From assembly GCA_017545365.1 (NCBI GenBank), contig JAFWOP010000001.1, forward strand, positions 66,530 through 130,529: a stretch of 64,000 nucleotides of DNA. The letters are read 5' to 3'. Positions 18,101-26,559 of this stretch are shown here, in pieces. A model generated the notes under the pieces. It did no database searches. It was not told the DNA's origin and saw only the letters and a list, made by a program, of their open reading frames with translations. Source of the DNA: Bacteroidales bacterium (GTDB lineage: Bacteria; Bacteroidota; Bacteroidia; Bacteroidales; P3). Positions within the stretch are counted from its first letter, which is position 1, and every line of letters starts with the position of its first letter. A program made the position numbers and the translations under genes.

Positions 18101-19093
18101 CGGCTGCTGCTGTGGAATCATCAGCAAGCCCTTGTTCTGCAGACCCAGCCAGAGATTGCCCTTGCGGTCGAACAGCATGTTCAGCACCTTCGTCGTGTTC
18201 AAGTCGATGCCGTAGGTGGCCACCTGCACGCGCTCCAGGCGATAGGCCCCCTCGCGCTTCGTCAGCTTCCACAGACCGCTGCCGCGCGTGCCCAGGTAGA
18301 GCGTTCCTGCCCCGTCGGCAGCTGCTGCGTCGAAGACGATGCTCGCGTCGCCGCCGTCAGGGCCGGGCTGTGCTGTGACGGTGCTCACACCCTTGCCGTC
18401 GTAGACCATGATGCCGTTCTGACCAACGATGTACACGTCGCGGCCGGCATCGACGATGCTCACCACATCACCCACCGCTGACTGGAACGCCTGCTTGCGC
18501 TTTCCCTGCGTCACGGCAAACGCCTTGTCGAAGCTGTATTTCCACACGCGCCCCTGACGGTCCACCACCAGTCCGCGATAGTAGCCGTCGGCCTCGCCAA
18601 CACCATACTCATGGGCATAGGCAAGCACGCTATCGGGGCTGTCGCCTATGTTGTAGCGGAAGGCACCATAGCCCGATGTGCAAATCATGATGCTGCCGTC
18701 CCGGAGGCGGGTGATATCGGTCACGCGCGGTTTCATCGTACCCGGGAAGCGATAGTGGCGGAAGCGGTTCGTCGCGGCGTCGTAGTAGTCCAGGCCGTGA
18801 TTCGTGCCCACCCAGAGGTTGCCGCCCTTGTCGCTCAGCAGCGACACCACGGTGTTGCCCATGAGCGTCGTGCTATCGGCATCGTTGTGCAGAAAGGTCG
18901 TGAAGCGGTAGCCGTCGAAGCGGTTCAGACCGTAGTCGGTGGCTATCCAGATATTGCCATAGTCGTCCTGGCACATGTCGCTAAGCAGGCTGCTTGAGAA
19001 CAGACTTGAGGGAATATAATGGCCAATCTGTGCGCCCACGGGCATACACAGACAAAGGAACGACACAAAGAATAATACCCAACGTCTCAGCAT
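15182..19093 (-). CDS. Hybrid two-component system sensor/regulator (HTCS)
   Basis: This is one 1303-residue inner-membrane protein combining sensor kinase and transcription factor. A signal peptide (1-21) precedes a periplasmic two-component propeller of about 14 short repeats (DDYGNIWIATDYGLNRFDGY type, about 30-700) and a Y_Y_Y domain (about 700-765). One transmembrane helix follows (about 775-795). The HisKA domain has NATHDIRSPLTLIMDPL (phospho-His about 806), then an HATPase domain (NLLSNAFKYC), a receiver with DLVVSDVMMPEMDGF (Asp about 1094) and an AraC-type HTH (about 1200-1295). HTCS proteins sense oligosaccharides and activate adjacent utilisation loci. Its neighbours (GH95, GH43, two SusCD pairs) are the likely targets. 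It has its own promoter. Confidence 0.96.
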   Translation of the reverse strand: MLRRWVLFFVSFLCLCMPVGAQIGHYIPSSLFSSSLLSDMCQDDYGNIWIATDYGLNRFDGYRFTTFLHNDADSTTLMGNTVVSLLSDKGGNLWVGTNHGLDYYDAATNRFRHYRFPGTMKPRVTDITRLRDGSIMICTSGYGAFRYNIGDSPDSVLAYAHEYGVGEADGYYRGLVVDRQGRVWKYSFDKAFAVTQGKRKQAFQSAVGDVVSIVDAGRDVYIVGQNGIMVYDGKGVSTVTAQPGPDGGDASIVFDAAAADGAGTLYLGTRGSGLWKLTKREGAYRLERVQVATYGIDLNTTKVLNMLFDRKGNLWLGLQNKGLLMIPQQQPQFANWNFSMQNVRLGSNVSSVCEGDGGMTWCTVQGVGVYGFDAQGRLSEHPSAPRGVEFIYRDRQHRYWVGTDDGLYAYNPLSGQSRREVSFECDMFNDMTTDQQGNLYFSTYSRGFCSYNPLTHELRNHSITNRDSVRGFLCNDWVMCMQCDSHGLIWLGTASGVSCYDPKADNFHPHGWHQLLNGTVCFSLCELSDGNVAIGTEQGLYLYDRKSRQVAPYPGSEQLRDKAISYIVQAADGDLWCSTSMGIWQHNRQENRFIGHVNGNGLNNREYLYGVGLHTQGDRIFFGTNDGLTTFMPATIKPMQQQADALLLTDFIVEGVSVNTLTELNGVRVTKEAVPLSNKFRLSYLDNTFTLVFSQLNFANPTNVAFEYRINKGPWLHTNYGTNTITLSQLQPGTYNIEVRALADGAYSPTKSIEVTIQAPWYRTTLARLLYALLFLLILAGAAITYRRRTRRLMDEEKMKFLINATHDIRSPLTLIMDPLAKLKQHLGGGQKEAMRDIDTIEHNANRILNLVNQILDVRKIDKQQMHLHCQPTDLVAFTKGVCKMFDYNAEERHINFSFDHDGIRSLEAWVDRNQFDKVLANLLSNAFKYCSDGGNVSVALSSTGDSARFEVTDDGMGIDSDTLKHIFDRFYQGRNSQNNSSAGTGIGLNLCKMIVDFHHGTIEAHNRTDTHGSRFVVTIPLGCAHLKEEERVKPATTPPPTGYQHSVLVVDDDLELANYIASELGHHYRCSVCGNGKEALKELLTNNYDLVVSDVMMPEMDGFTMLRMIKTNMNLLHIPVVMLTSKTDVANRLEGLEQGADGYMNKPFDMTELRATVDSLIRTRQRLKGKYSGAQQQRERVEAPMPKGNDEQLMERLMKVVNAHLDDSNFSVDVLTQEVGISRTQLHRKMKEMTGLSTSEFVRNIRLEQAARLLREQKINVTQVAYAVGFSNLSHFSTLFHRHFGMSPKEFAESPRDARSEK

Positions 19094-19134
19094 GATCGTC
19101 AGTAGTTATGATAATGTTTTTGTAATCTTGCAGG

Positions 19135-19167
19135 CAAAGTTACACATTTTTTTTCGATACCGACAAA
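19135..19167 (-). promoter_or_regulatory. Promoter of the HTCS gene
   Basis: On the minus strand TTTG (19164-19167), 21 nt and TAACTTTG (19135-19142) match the Bacteroidetes consensus. The leader to the ATG at 19093 would be about 35 nt. Confidence 0.7.
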
Positions 19168-19302
19168 TTTTTCCGCCACTTTTTGCATTTTCGTTTCGCA
19201 ACAGCCCCGCCAGTCATCGTGTTTTCGTGTGTTGAAAAGTAGTGACCAAATAAGCAGGGAGCATGCATCTAATGAGGCGATAAAAAACATGATACTTGAT
19301 AA

Positions 19303-19492
19303 AAGCAATGCTTTGTGGTTTTTAACTCAATGCTTTTGGGCTACAAACTCAATGCTTTTGGGCTGCAAACTCAATGCTCTTGGGTTCTAAACTCAATGCT
19401 CTTGGGTTCTAAACTCAATGCTCTGAGGATGCAAAGTCAATGCTTTTGGGCAGTAAACTCAATGCTCTTGGACAGCAAGCTCAATGCTTTGT
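19303..19492. repeat. 22-bp phased tandem array, nine units
   Basis: The word CAATGC recurs nine times at exactly 22-bp steps (the T of each ATG at 19309, 19331, 19353, 19375, 19397, 19419, 19441, 19463 and 19485). The conserved half is ACTCAATGCTnTTGGG and the rest drifts. Because 22 is not a multiple of three, it is not a protein repeat. It lies in the 517-bp gap between the HTCS promoter and the end of the GH43 operon. A related array is at 42135-42410. Confidence 0.9.
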
Positions 19493-19513
19493 GACAATAG
19501 GCTTGTGTGTGAT

Positions 19514-19548
19514 ATAAAAAAGTGCAATGCGAGGGCATTGCACTTTGC
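19514..19548 (-). terminator. Rho-independent terminator of the SusCD/FAS1/GH43 operon
   Basis: On the minus strand AAAGTGCAATGC and GCATTGCACTTT form a perfect 12-bp stem with a CCTC loop, followed by a T run. It lies about 65 bp after the GH43 stop. Confidence 0.85.
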
Positions 19549-19610
19549 TATAAGTATGGTGTTTTGTAATGAAAAGCAGCTGATGCTGATGGGGTGAGGC
19601 ACCCTTTTAC

Positions 19611-21323
19611 TCAATGCACCTTGCGGCTGTGCTTCGTGCCGTTGCCGTCGATGTATTGCTGGATGACGATGCCCTGACGGGGATGAGGGGTGGTGAGGCG
19701 ACGGCCGGAGAGGTCGTAGGTGGCGACGGTGGACGGAGCGGTGCTGGTGGGCAGGGCGACGGCATCGGGGTCTTGCTTGGTGAACTGCCAGGCGTCGAAC
19801 TGCACATTGGTGGCCGACGTGAAGACGAAATAGACGGTTTTCACTCCACGGAACACGGCGGGGTCTACGTCGATGACGTGGTCTTCGAACGTGGTGGACG
19901 AGAAGTCGAGGGTGGCCGATGCCTTGGCGGTCTTGCTGTTCAGGCGCAGCTCGAGGGTGCCGGTGCCCTTGGCGCGCAGCATGAACGAGGTTGCTCCGGG
20001 CGATGAGAAGTCTACCTTGCGGAGCTGAGTCCATGCGCCTGCCGCCATCTTCACCTGCAGGTTGCGCGAGGCGTCGTTGCCTAGGGTGTTGATGCTGGTG
20101 TTCTTGCTGATGTTGGTGAAGTTCTCGTAGCTCACGCCGCCGCTGGTGGCCATTGTCTCGGCCTGCTGCAGGGCATAGGGGTCGAGGTTGCGAATGGCGC
20201 TGACGCCCGACTTCGTGAGTGTGAGCTTGCTGATTTTCTGTGTGCTCTCGTTGACGATGGCTTTGTTCACGCCGATGGAGCGGTAGCCGGAGGCATCGCT
20301 GTTCATGGCGCCGCCGTTCTTCATGGCCTGCTCGAGGACTGTGGAGTGATAGAACAGATAGTATTCGCCCTCGTACTTATGCAGGTGGGTGTGGTTGTTT
20401 CCCCAGCCCATGCCGAAGTTGCCTTCGTTGGGCACATACTCGCCGCGATACTCCCATGAGTCGGGGTCGAGGGGTTTGTCGGACACCATGTAGCACATGC
20501 TGCATGACGACGGGGCGGGATTGCTGCCGCGCTTGGCGAACTTGCTCCAGTCGTTGCGGTCGGACCACGAGGTGTTATAGGTGTAGACATAGCGGCCGTT
20601 CATCATGTTCAGCTCGCTGGCCTCGAAGAGATAGGGTGCGGGCATGTTCACGGCGCTGCCGTCGAGGGCAATCATGGAGGGCTTGAGCTTCGCGATGCGC
20701 GAGTTGCCGGGCCAGAGATTCGAGCCTGTGGACTGTGGGTCGCCGCCGCCGAAGGCTATCCAGCCGGTGCCGTTGTCGTCGATGACGACGCCTGGGTCGA
20801 AGACCCAGTTGCAGGGGTCTACGCCCGGCATGCCGTGTCGGATGAGGGCGTTGCTGAGTGGCGACTTGAACGGTCCGACGGGCGACGAGCCTTTGATGAC
20901 TCCCACGCTGCCGCCTCCGTTGGCGAAGTAGACGAAGAACTCCTCGCTGCCGTTGGCGGTGGTGCGCCATACGGCCGATGGTGCCCACGACTGTCCGCAC
21001 CAGGAGCCGCAGATCTTGCCGACGTCGATGGTGCCGTGGAAGGTCCAGTTCACCATATCGTCGGTGGAGAAGACCACGAGCGACTTGATGTTTCCATAGC
21101 CGTTGCTGCCCTTCTTGTTGTTGCGGATGTACTGCTGATGGTCGTTGGTGCCATAGACGTAGAGTCGTCCCTGATAGTCGATGGCGGTGGGGTCGGCGCA
21201 GAACACGCTTGCGCTGATGGGGTTGCCTTCGCCGATGGCTTTGTAGTTGGTGGCCATTGTCTGTGCGCCGGCTTGCAGGGTGATGGCCAGGAGTGTGGCC
21301 AGGAGTGTGATTCGGTGTTGCAT
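19611..21323 (-). CDS. GH43 family glycosidase with CBM6-like domain and T9SS tail
   Basis: This 570-residue secreted enzyme is the last gene of the large leftward operon. After a signal peptide (1-20), the five-bladed GH43 domain (about 30-330) shows the expected acidic residues: Asp44 in SVFCADPTAID (general base), Asp about 175 in WVFDPGVVIDD and Glu about 233 in YLFEASEL (general acid). A CBM6-like beta-sandwich (about 395-520) has QLRKVDFSSPGATSFMLRAK and NVQFDAWQF. The last 40 residues (YDLSGRRL, GIVIQQYIDGNG) look like a T9SS sorting tail. GH43 members cleave arabinose- or xylose-containing glycans; the exact substrate cannot be read from sequence. It is separated from the upstream susD by 214 bp. 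Confidence 0.92.
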   Translation of the reverse strand: MQHRITLLATLLAITLQAGAQTMATNYKAIGEGNPISASVFCADPTAIDYQGRLYVYGTNDHQQYIRNNKKGSNGYGNIKSLVVFSTDDMVNWTFHGTIDVGKICGSWCGQSWAPSAVWRTTANGSEEFFVYFANGGGSVGVIKGSSPVGPFKSPLSNALIRHGMPGVDPCNWVFDPGVVIDDNGTGWIAFGGGDPQSTGSNLWPGNSRIAKLKPSMIALDGSAVNMPAPYLFEASELNMMNGRYVYTYNTSWSDRNDWSKFAKRGSNPAPSSCSMCYMVSDKPLDPDSWEYRGEYVPNEGNFGMGWGNNHTHLHKYEGEYYLFYHSTVLEQAMKNGGAMNSDASGYRSIGVNKAIVNESTQKISKLTLTKSGVSAIRNLDPYALQQAETMATSGGVSYENFTNISKNTSINTLGNDASRNLQVKMAAGAWTQLRKVDFSSPGATSFMLRAKGTGTLELRLNSKTAKASATLDFSSTTFEDHVIDVDPAVFRGVKTVYFVFTSATNVQFDAWQFTKQDPDAVALPTSTAPSTVATYDLSGRRLTTPHPRQGIVIQQYIDGNGTKHSRKVH

Positions 21324-21423
21324 GTCTGGTTGTTTTTGAAAGAAGGCGGTTGCCGATATTCACATACAGGCAACCGCAGATTACTGTTTTTATATTACCA
21401 TAACTAACTAACTTATTTCTAAA

Positions 21424-21538
21424 AGAGTTTAAAGGGTTTAAAGGGGAGTGAAAGGGGAGAAAAGGGACGAATGCCTTGTGGCCAACGGTAGGGGTAAACC
21501 CTTTAAGCCCTTTTCTCCCCTTTATACCCTTTATGCCC
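21424..21538. repeat. Purine-rich imperfect inverted repeat in the susD-GH43 gap
   Basis: The left arm is built of TTTAAAGGG and GGGGAGAAAAGGGA words. The right arm is built of their complements (AAACCCTTTAAGCCC, TTTTCTCCCCTTTA). They could fold as a long stem in the operon mRNA. The right arm reaches the susD stop codon. It could be an mRNA processing or stability element. Confidence 0.6.
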
Positions 21539-23241
21539 TAAGGAAGAGGCAGATACCAGTTCTTGGGATCCATGAGGAGGGACTCGAGGGCGGCATCGAC
21601 GGTGCCGGAGCGGCGCGCAACGGGCTTGGCCAGATAGGCGGGGTCGTTGCGGCGCAGGGCAACACGCATGAGGTCGTAGTAGCGGTAGCCCTCGAAGGCT
21701 CCCTCGAGTGCCATCTCGTTGATGATGAGGTCCTCGACGAGCGGAATCTGATACTGCACGGTGTCCTCACGGCTGTTGAGTGCGTGGTCGGGCATGGGCA
21801 GCTCGTAGAAGGCGTTGGCCTCGCTGTCGCCGGAGCCTAGGGAGTGGATGCCGAAGGTGGTCTCCTTGGTGAACGTGTTGGCATCGAAGGAGATGAGCTG
21901 TCCGGCCTTCTCCTGCTCGAGGCTGTCGACGTAGTTGACGACATTCTCCGGGCAGAGTCCGTACTTCAGGATGGCGAATGCCGACTGGGGCAGTCCTGCG
22001 CGGTTGAGGGCCTCAGCGTAGCGCAGGTAGACCATAGAGCGGCGATAGGTGATCACGCGGTCCTCGACAATCTTATTGATGGTCTGTCGGAGCGATGAAT
22101 ACTCGGAGTAGGGGTCTTGTCCGCCGGCTGACGTCATGCGGTAGTTGGCATAGAGGCGCAGGTCGCCGACGAGGATGTCCTCCTGCAGGCCGACAGTGGG
22201 AGCGTAGATGGTGTCGGTGTGCGTGTCGGTCTTATACTCCATGCAGTAGGTCTGTGCTGCCGAGATCTGTCGCATTGCTGCGGAGGGCGTGAGCTGATAG
22301 TAGTAGTTGTTCTCGTTGGTGGAGTCGAAGATGTTGCGCAGGTCGCTGACGACGCCGTCGAAGACGCGGTTCTCCATCGGGATGACGCTCAGCACCTCGC
22401 TGGAGCTGGTGAACGAGTAGCCGTTGGTGGGGCGCAGGAACTCGCTCACACTGGGCCAGGTGATGCGATGCGGACTGAGCGTAATGGGGTTCTGCTCGTC
22501 GTTCAGATAGTCGTGATACCAGCGTGCTGCCTCCTCATAGCGTCCTGCCCAGAGGCAGAGATCGCCGAGCAGGGCTCGCATGGGGATGAAGAAATCCTTC
22601 GAGTCCCAGTTGCCGATGGTGCCGAACTCCGGCAGCTCTACGCGGGCATAGGGTGTGAGGTCGTCGATGAAGTAGTTGCAGATGTCCTGCAGCGTGGAGT
22701 GCTTCATGGTGAGCGCCTGCTGTGCCTCCTGCTCGGTCATGACCGGCTGGAGCACCAGCGGCACCTGTCCGTAGGCTTGTGCGAGCTGCAGGTAGGTCCA
22801 TGCGCGGAACGCCTTCACAGCAGCATACTCAGCGCGGAACAGGGTGCGTCCGCGTCGCTGCAGAGCGGTGTCGACATGTGCCAGATAGTAGTTGCAGTTG
22901 TTGATGACGCCATAATAGTCGCTCACAGCATTGTACTTGTTAGGCTGCGAGAAGTCGAAGGCGGCCAGTCGCTTCAGGTCGGCAGAGGCGGCATCGGTGA
23001 CCTCAGCGAGGTCGCCGCGCATTTCGCCGAGCAGGACCACACGGTCGGCGATGAGCTGCATCTTGTTGACGATGCCCAGCACGCTGTAGACGGAGTCGGT
23101 GGGGTGGTTGAGGGTGTTGTCTTTCTCGAACTCCACGAGGTTCGACTCAGTCTCGAGGATGTCGCTGCAGCTGGTCAGCGTTGCTGTGATGAAGCAACAC
23201 GCTGAACAGGCGAGGAGATATTTAACGAGTTTGGTAATCAT
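21538..23241 (-). CDS. RagB/SusD family glycan-binding lipoprotein (pair 2)
   Basis: This 567-residue outer-membrane lipoprotein caps its partner SusC channel and binds glycan at the cell surface. The signal peptide MITKLVKYLLACSACCF ends at a lipobox (LTSC) followed by SDILETE, an acidic surface-export-like signal. SusD hallmarks are the N-terminal helical repeats, FRAEYAAVKAFRAWTYLQLA near residue 130, and the C-terminal LEGAFEGYRYYDLMRVALRR and MDPKNWYLPLP end. It lies 37 bp after the preceding susC stop, in the same operon. Its first 75 bp are nearly identical to those of two other genes in the operon. Confidence 0.94.
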   Translation of the reverse strand: MITKLVKYLLACSACCFITATLTSCSDILETESNLVEFEKDNTLNHPTDSVYSVLGIVNKMQLIADRVVLLGEMRGDLAEVTDAASADLKRLAAFDFSQPNKYNAVSDYYGVINNCNYYLAHVDTALQRRGRTLFRAEYAAVKAFRAWTYLQLAQAYGQVPLVLQPVMTEQEAQQALTMKHSTLQDICNYFIDDLTPYARVELPEFGTIGNWDSKDFFIPMRALLGDLCLWAGRYEEAARWYHDYLNDEQNPITLSPHRITWPSVSEFLRPTNGYSFTSSSEVLSVIPMENRVFDGVVSDLRNIFDSTNENNYYYQLTPSAAMRQISAAQTYCMEYKTDTHTDTIYAPTVGLQEDILVGDLRLYANYRMTSAGGQDPYSEYSSLRQTINKIVEDRVITYRRSMVYLRYAEALNRAGLPQSAFAILKYGLCPENVVNYVDSLEQEKAGQLISFDANTFTKETTFGIHSLGSGDSEANAFYELPMPDHALNSREDTVQYQIPLVEDLIINEMALEGAFEGYRYYDLMRVALRRNDPAYLAKPVARRSGTVDAALESLLMDPKNWYLPLP

Positions 23242-23279
23242 AATTATTAATTTTCAATTATCAATTATTAATTATCCAT
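23242..23279. repeat. AT-rich tandem word spacer (susC-susD)
   Basis: Variants of TAATTGATAATTGAAAATTA fill the whole gap between the pair-2 susC stop and the susD start. Similar words occur at 31955-31986 and inside the pair-1 susC signal-peptide region. Confidence 0.6.
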
Positions 23280-26200
23280 TATAGATTGATGTTGAGTCCT
23301 ACGGAGAAGGAGCGTCCCGTGGAAAGCAAGCCGCGGTCGATGCCCTGTGTGAGGACGCTGCCGGCGATGGAGCAGTCGGGGTTGCTGCCGAGGTAGCGCG
23401 TGACGGTGAAGAGGTTGTCGGCGCTTGCCCAGACGGTGATTCCCTGCAGGTAGGTGCTATGCATCGGCAGGTGGTAGCTCAGCGTGATGTTGCTCAGGCG
23501 CAGATAGGAGCCGTCCTCGATGAAGCGGTCGCTGAAGCGACTGTTGCCCATCGTGTCGAGATAGGAGGCACGCGGGATGTCGGTGACCTGACCTTCAGTG
23601 GTCCAGCGGTTCTGCATGGCTGTGGTCTGGTTGACGAACAGCGAGCCGCCCTCGAGCAGCGAGCGCTGGTAGTTGAACACGTCGTTGCCCAGTGAGTAGT
23701 TCACAACGGCCTGCAGCGAGAGGTGCTTCCACGTGAGGCGTGTGAAGATGTTACCATAGATGTCGGGGTTCGGGTCGCCGATGACCACGCGGTCGTCGTT
23801 GTTGATGAGGTGGTTGCCGTCGACATCGAAGAAGCGGGTGTCGCCAGCCTGGAAGTAGGCGCGCTCACCGTTTTCCTTCAGCAGGTAGTGCTGGTCGGCC
23901 TGTGCCTCAGCATCGGTGGAATAGACGCCGAGCGCCTTCCAACCGTAGAACTGTGCGACGGGCTGACCGACCTGGGTGAGCATGGTGGCACCGAAGGCCT
24001 GCGTCTCGAACGAGCGGTTGCCAGGCAGGGCGGTGACCTTGTTCACATAGTGGCCTGCCGAGGCGCCGAGCTCCCACGAGAAGTCCTTCAGCGCGAGCAG
24101 ACGGGCGTTCACCGAGAAGTCGAAGCCTTCGTTCTGCAGCTTGCCGTCGTTGCTCCAGTTCTGCTGCAGACCACTGGTCCACGCCAGCTGCTGCAGAGAG
24201 AGCAGGTTGGAGGTGTAGCTGCGGAAGTAGTTGAAGCGTGCCGAGAGGCGGTTGTTGAGGAAGCTGCCCGTGAGGCCTGCCGTGATGCGGCTTGTGGTCT
24301 CCCACTGCAGCTCGGTGTTTCCGATGTTTCCGATGGACTTACCGCTGGCTGTCTCGCCAAGCATGCGGTGTGCCACGAAGTAGGTACGCGATGCGGTGTA
24401 CGACACATCGTCGTTGCCCGTGAAGTCGATGCCGACATTTAGGCGCAGGTAGTTGATGCCCTTCAGCGTGGAGAGGAACTTCTCGTTGGTGAGCACCCAC
24501 GAGGCCTGCAGCGACGGGAAGAGGCCCCAGACAACGCCTGCCAGCTTCAGACCCGACACCTCGGGACCGAAGCGCGAGGAGCTCTGTGCGGAGAGTGCTG
24601 CGTCGACGTAGAAGCGCTCTGCAAAGTTGTAGTTCGCCTGTGCATACCAGGTGATTTCGCGTGTCTTGTCGTCGGCACCGGAGGTGTTCTTGAAGCGCAG
24701 CGACGAGTTCATGTTCGGTGTCTTGTCGTTGGCGGTGTTGTAACCCATCTGTGCGGTGAGGTTGTACTCGTTGCTGATGTAGCGCATGCCGCCGAAGACG
24801 CCGATGGTGTGCGGACCGTACTGGTTGTTCCAGGTGAGGCGCGTGTCGCTCTGGATGGCCGTCTGGCGTGCTGCCTGGCTCTGTGCGATGTTCTGCAGCG
24901 TGGTGCCTTCGTCAAGACCCTTCACGACGAATGTCGGAACACCCTGTATGGGGAGGTAGTACTGCTCGTTGGTGTTGACGAGACCCAGCGTGAAGTGCTC
25001 GCTGATGGAGAGTCGGCGGTTGATCTGGTACTTCGGTGTGACGGCAAACATGACCAGTCGGTTACCGAAGGAGTTGCGGTTCTTGCCTTCACCATTGGTG
25101 AGGATGCTCACGGGGTTGGCCAGGCGGCCGCGTCCCTGGAAGAGGCCTTCCAGATAGTCGTCGGCCTCGGCGAGGTAGTGGCTCAGGTTGCCGTACTTGT
25201 CGAAGGCATAGGGTGTGAGGAACGGAGCCTTCGCCAGCGCGAGGAATCCCGGAGCGGTGATGACGGTGGCCAGCGGCTCTGCGGGAGCACCGTCGTCGCG
25301 CAGGCTGCGGTCTACATCGCTGTAGGAGGCGTCGAAGCGTACGTCGAAGCCCTTGAAGACGTTGATGTCGGAGTTCAGTCGCATGTTGAAGCGCGAGTAG
25401 TCGTTGTTGCGCAGCGTGCTGTTACCGAGCGAATAGCCTACCGAGAGGTTGTAGGATGCCGCATTGTCACCACCCTGCACGTTGATGCCGTAGTTCTGCG
25501 AGAATGCGTTGTGATAGATTTCCTTCGTCCAGTCGGTCTGGTTATGATACTGGTTGTAATAGTAGTAGTCGGGGTCGCTGTTGAGATACTTCATCTTTCC
25601 GAGCTGCGAGGGATTGGTCTTGCTGGCCAGCAGATCGGTGGTGTAGAGGCGGTAGTCGTCGGCGTTCATCATCTCCGGCAAGCGAGGGATGAGCTCGTAG
25701 CGCGTGTTGAGCGTGACGTCGATCTTTGTGGCCATACTCTTGTTGCGCTTGGTCTTGATGAGGAGCACGCCGTTGGCACCCTTCGCACCGTAGAGAGCGG
25801 TACCGTTCTTCAGCACGGTGACGGTCTCGATGTCGTTGACGTTCAGGTTTGCCAGCAGGTTGTTGAAGTAGCCGTCGTGGAGCATGGTGCGCGTGTACTG
25901 CATGTCCATGATGACACCGTCGATGACGACGAGCGGCTGGGCGTTGGCGTGCAGGGAGTTGATGCCCTGAATGAGCATGAAGTTACCTAGGCCGGGGATG
26001 CCTCCGTGGCTGATGCTGCGCATGTCGGCACCCAGTTGCTGGGCGACCAGCGGGTCGATGCTCAGCTCAGAGTTGTTGTCGAAGCGGTTGGCCTCGGCGC
26101 TGATGGTGGCATGCGTCGTCTCGGCATACTGACCGGTGAAGTCCTGCGAGTAGAGCTTGGCATTGGCCACAGCGTTTCCTGTGCCGTCAGCATTGTCGAC

Positions 26201-26476
26201 GATGGCGTTCTGCTGGAGGCAGAAGCCTTCGAGTCGCATGGTGACAGACCGTGTGTAGTCGGGCACTTTCAGTTCGTAGAGTCCCTGCTCGTTAGTCATG
26301 GCGCTGTAGCGTGGATGTCCGTAAGCCACGACGATAACACCCGCCAGCGGTTCTCCTGTGGCGGCATCGACGACGGTGCCAGTGACTGTCTTCGTGTTCT
26401 CCTGCGCCATTGCCACAGCCGAGCCGAAGCAAACGATGAGCGTCAGGACGAGATATTTGATGCTTTTAGTAATCAT
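23279..26476 (-). CDS. SusC/RagA TonB-dependent outer-membrane transporter (pair 2)
   Basis: This 1065-residue outer-membrane channel imports oligosaccharides with energy from TonB. A signal peptide (MITKSIKYLVLTLIVCF to VAMAQ) precedes a carboxypeptidase-regulatory-like domain (about 30-110: VTGTVVDAATGEPLAGVIVV). The plug (about 115-250) contains GIPGLGNFMLIQGINS and VLKNGTALYGAKGANGVLLI, and a beta-barrel runs to the C-terminal VGLNINL. The plug lacks the usual strong RGxxS string, which makes this SusC more divergent than the other two. It is followed 37 bp later by its SusD and preceded by a FAS1 lipoprotein. Confidence 0.94.
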   Translation of the reverse strand: MITKSIKYLVLTLIVCFGSAVAMAQENTKTVTGTVVDAATGEPLAGVIVVAYGHPRYSAMTNEQGLYELKVPDYTRSVTMRLEGFCLQQNAIVDNADGTGNAVANAKLYSQDFTGQYAETTHATISAEANRFDNNSELSIDPLVAQQLGADMRSISHGGIPGLGNFMLIQGINSLHANAQPLVVIDGVIMDMQYTRTMLHDGYFNNLLANLNVNDIETVTVLKNGTALYGAKGANGVLLIKTKRNKSMATKIDVTLNTRYELIPRLPEMMNADDYRLYTTDLLASKTNPSQLGKMKYLNSDPDYYYYNQYHNQTDWTKEIYHNAFSQNYGINVQGGDNAASYNLSVGYSLGNSTLRNNDYSRFNMRLNSDINVFKGFDVRFDASYSDVDRSLRDDGAPAEPLATVITAPGFLALAKAPFLTPYAFDKYGNLSHYLAEADDYLEGLFQGRGRLANPVSILTNGEGKNRNSFGNRLVMFAVTPKYQINRRLSISEHFTLGLVNTNEQYYLPIQGVPTFVVKGLDEGTTLQNIAQSQAARQTAIQSDTRLTWNNQYGPHTIGVFGGMRYISNEYNLTAQMGYNTANDKTPNMNSSLRFKNTSGADDKTREITWYAQANYNFAERFYVDAALSAQSSSRFGPEVSGLKLAGVVWGLFPSLQASWVLTNEKFLSTLKGINYLRLNVGIDFTGNDDVSYTASRTYFVAHRMLGETASGKSIGNIGNTELQWETTSRITAGLTGSFLNNRLSARFNYFRSYTSNLLSLQQLAWTSGLQQNWSNDGKLQNEGFDFSVNARLLALKDFSWELGASAGHYVNKVTALPGNRSFETQAFGATMLTQVGQPVAQFYGWKALGVYSTDAEAQADQHYLLKENGERAYFQAGDTRFFDVDGNHLINNDDRVVIGDPNPDIYGNIFTRLTWKHLSLQAVVNYSLGNDVFNYQRSLLEGGSLFVNQTTAMQNRWTTEGQVTDIPRASYLDTMGNSRFSDRFIEDGSYLRLSNITLSYHLPMHSTYLQGITVWASADNLFTVTRYLGSNPDCSIAGSVLTQGIDRGLLSTGRSFSVGLNINL

Positions 26477-26559
26477 ATATGTGTGATATTGAGAAGTTCT
26501 TTCTCCGTTTCGCTACGAAAGCGTTGCTTCGCGCCGAGCGGAGAGGTTGTGAAGTTAAG

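Noticed and set aside
19303..19492. CRISPR array
   Set aside because: The period is 22 bp with the whole unit semi-conserved. There are no distinct spacers of 30 bp or more and no cas genes.
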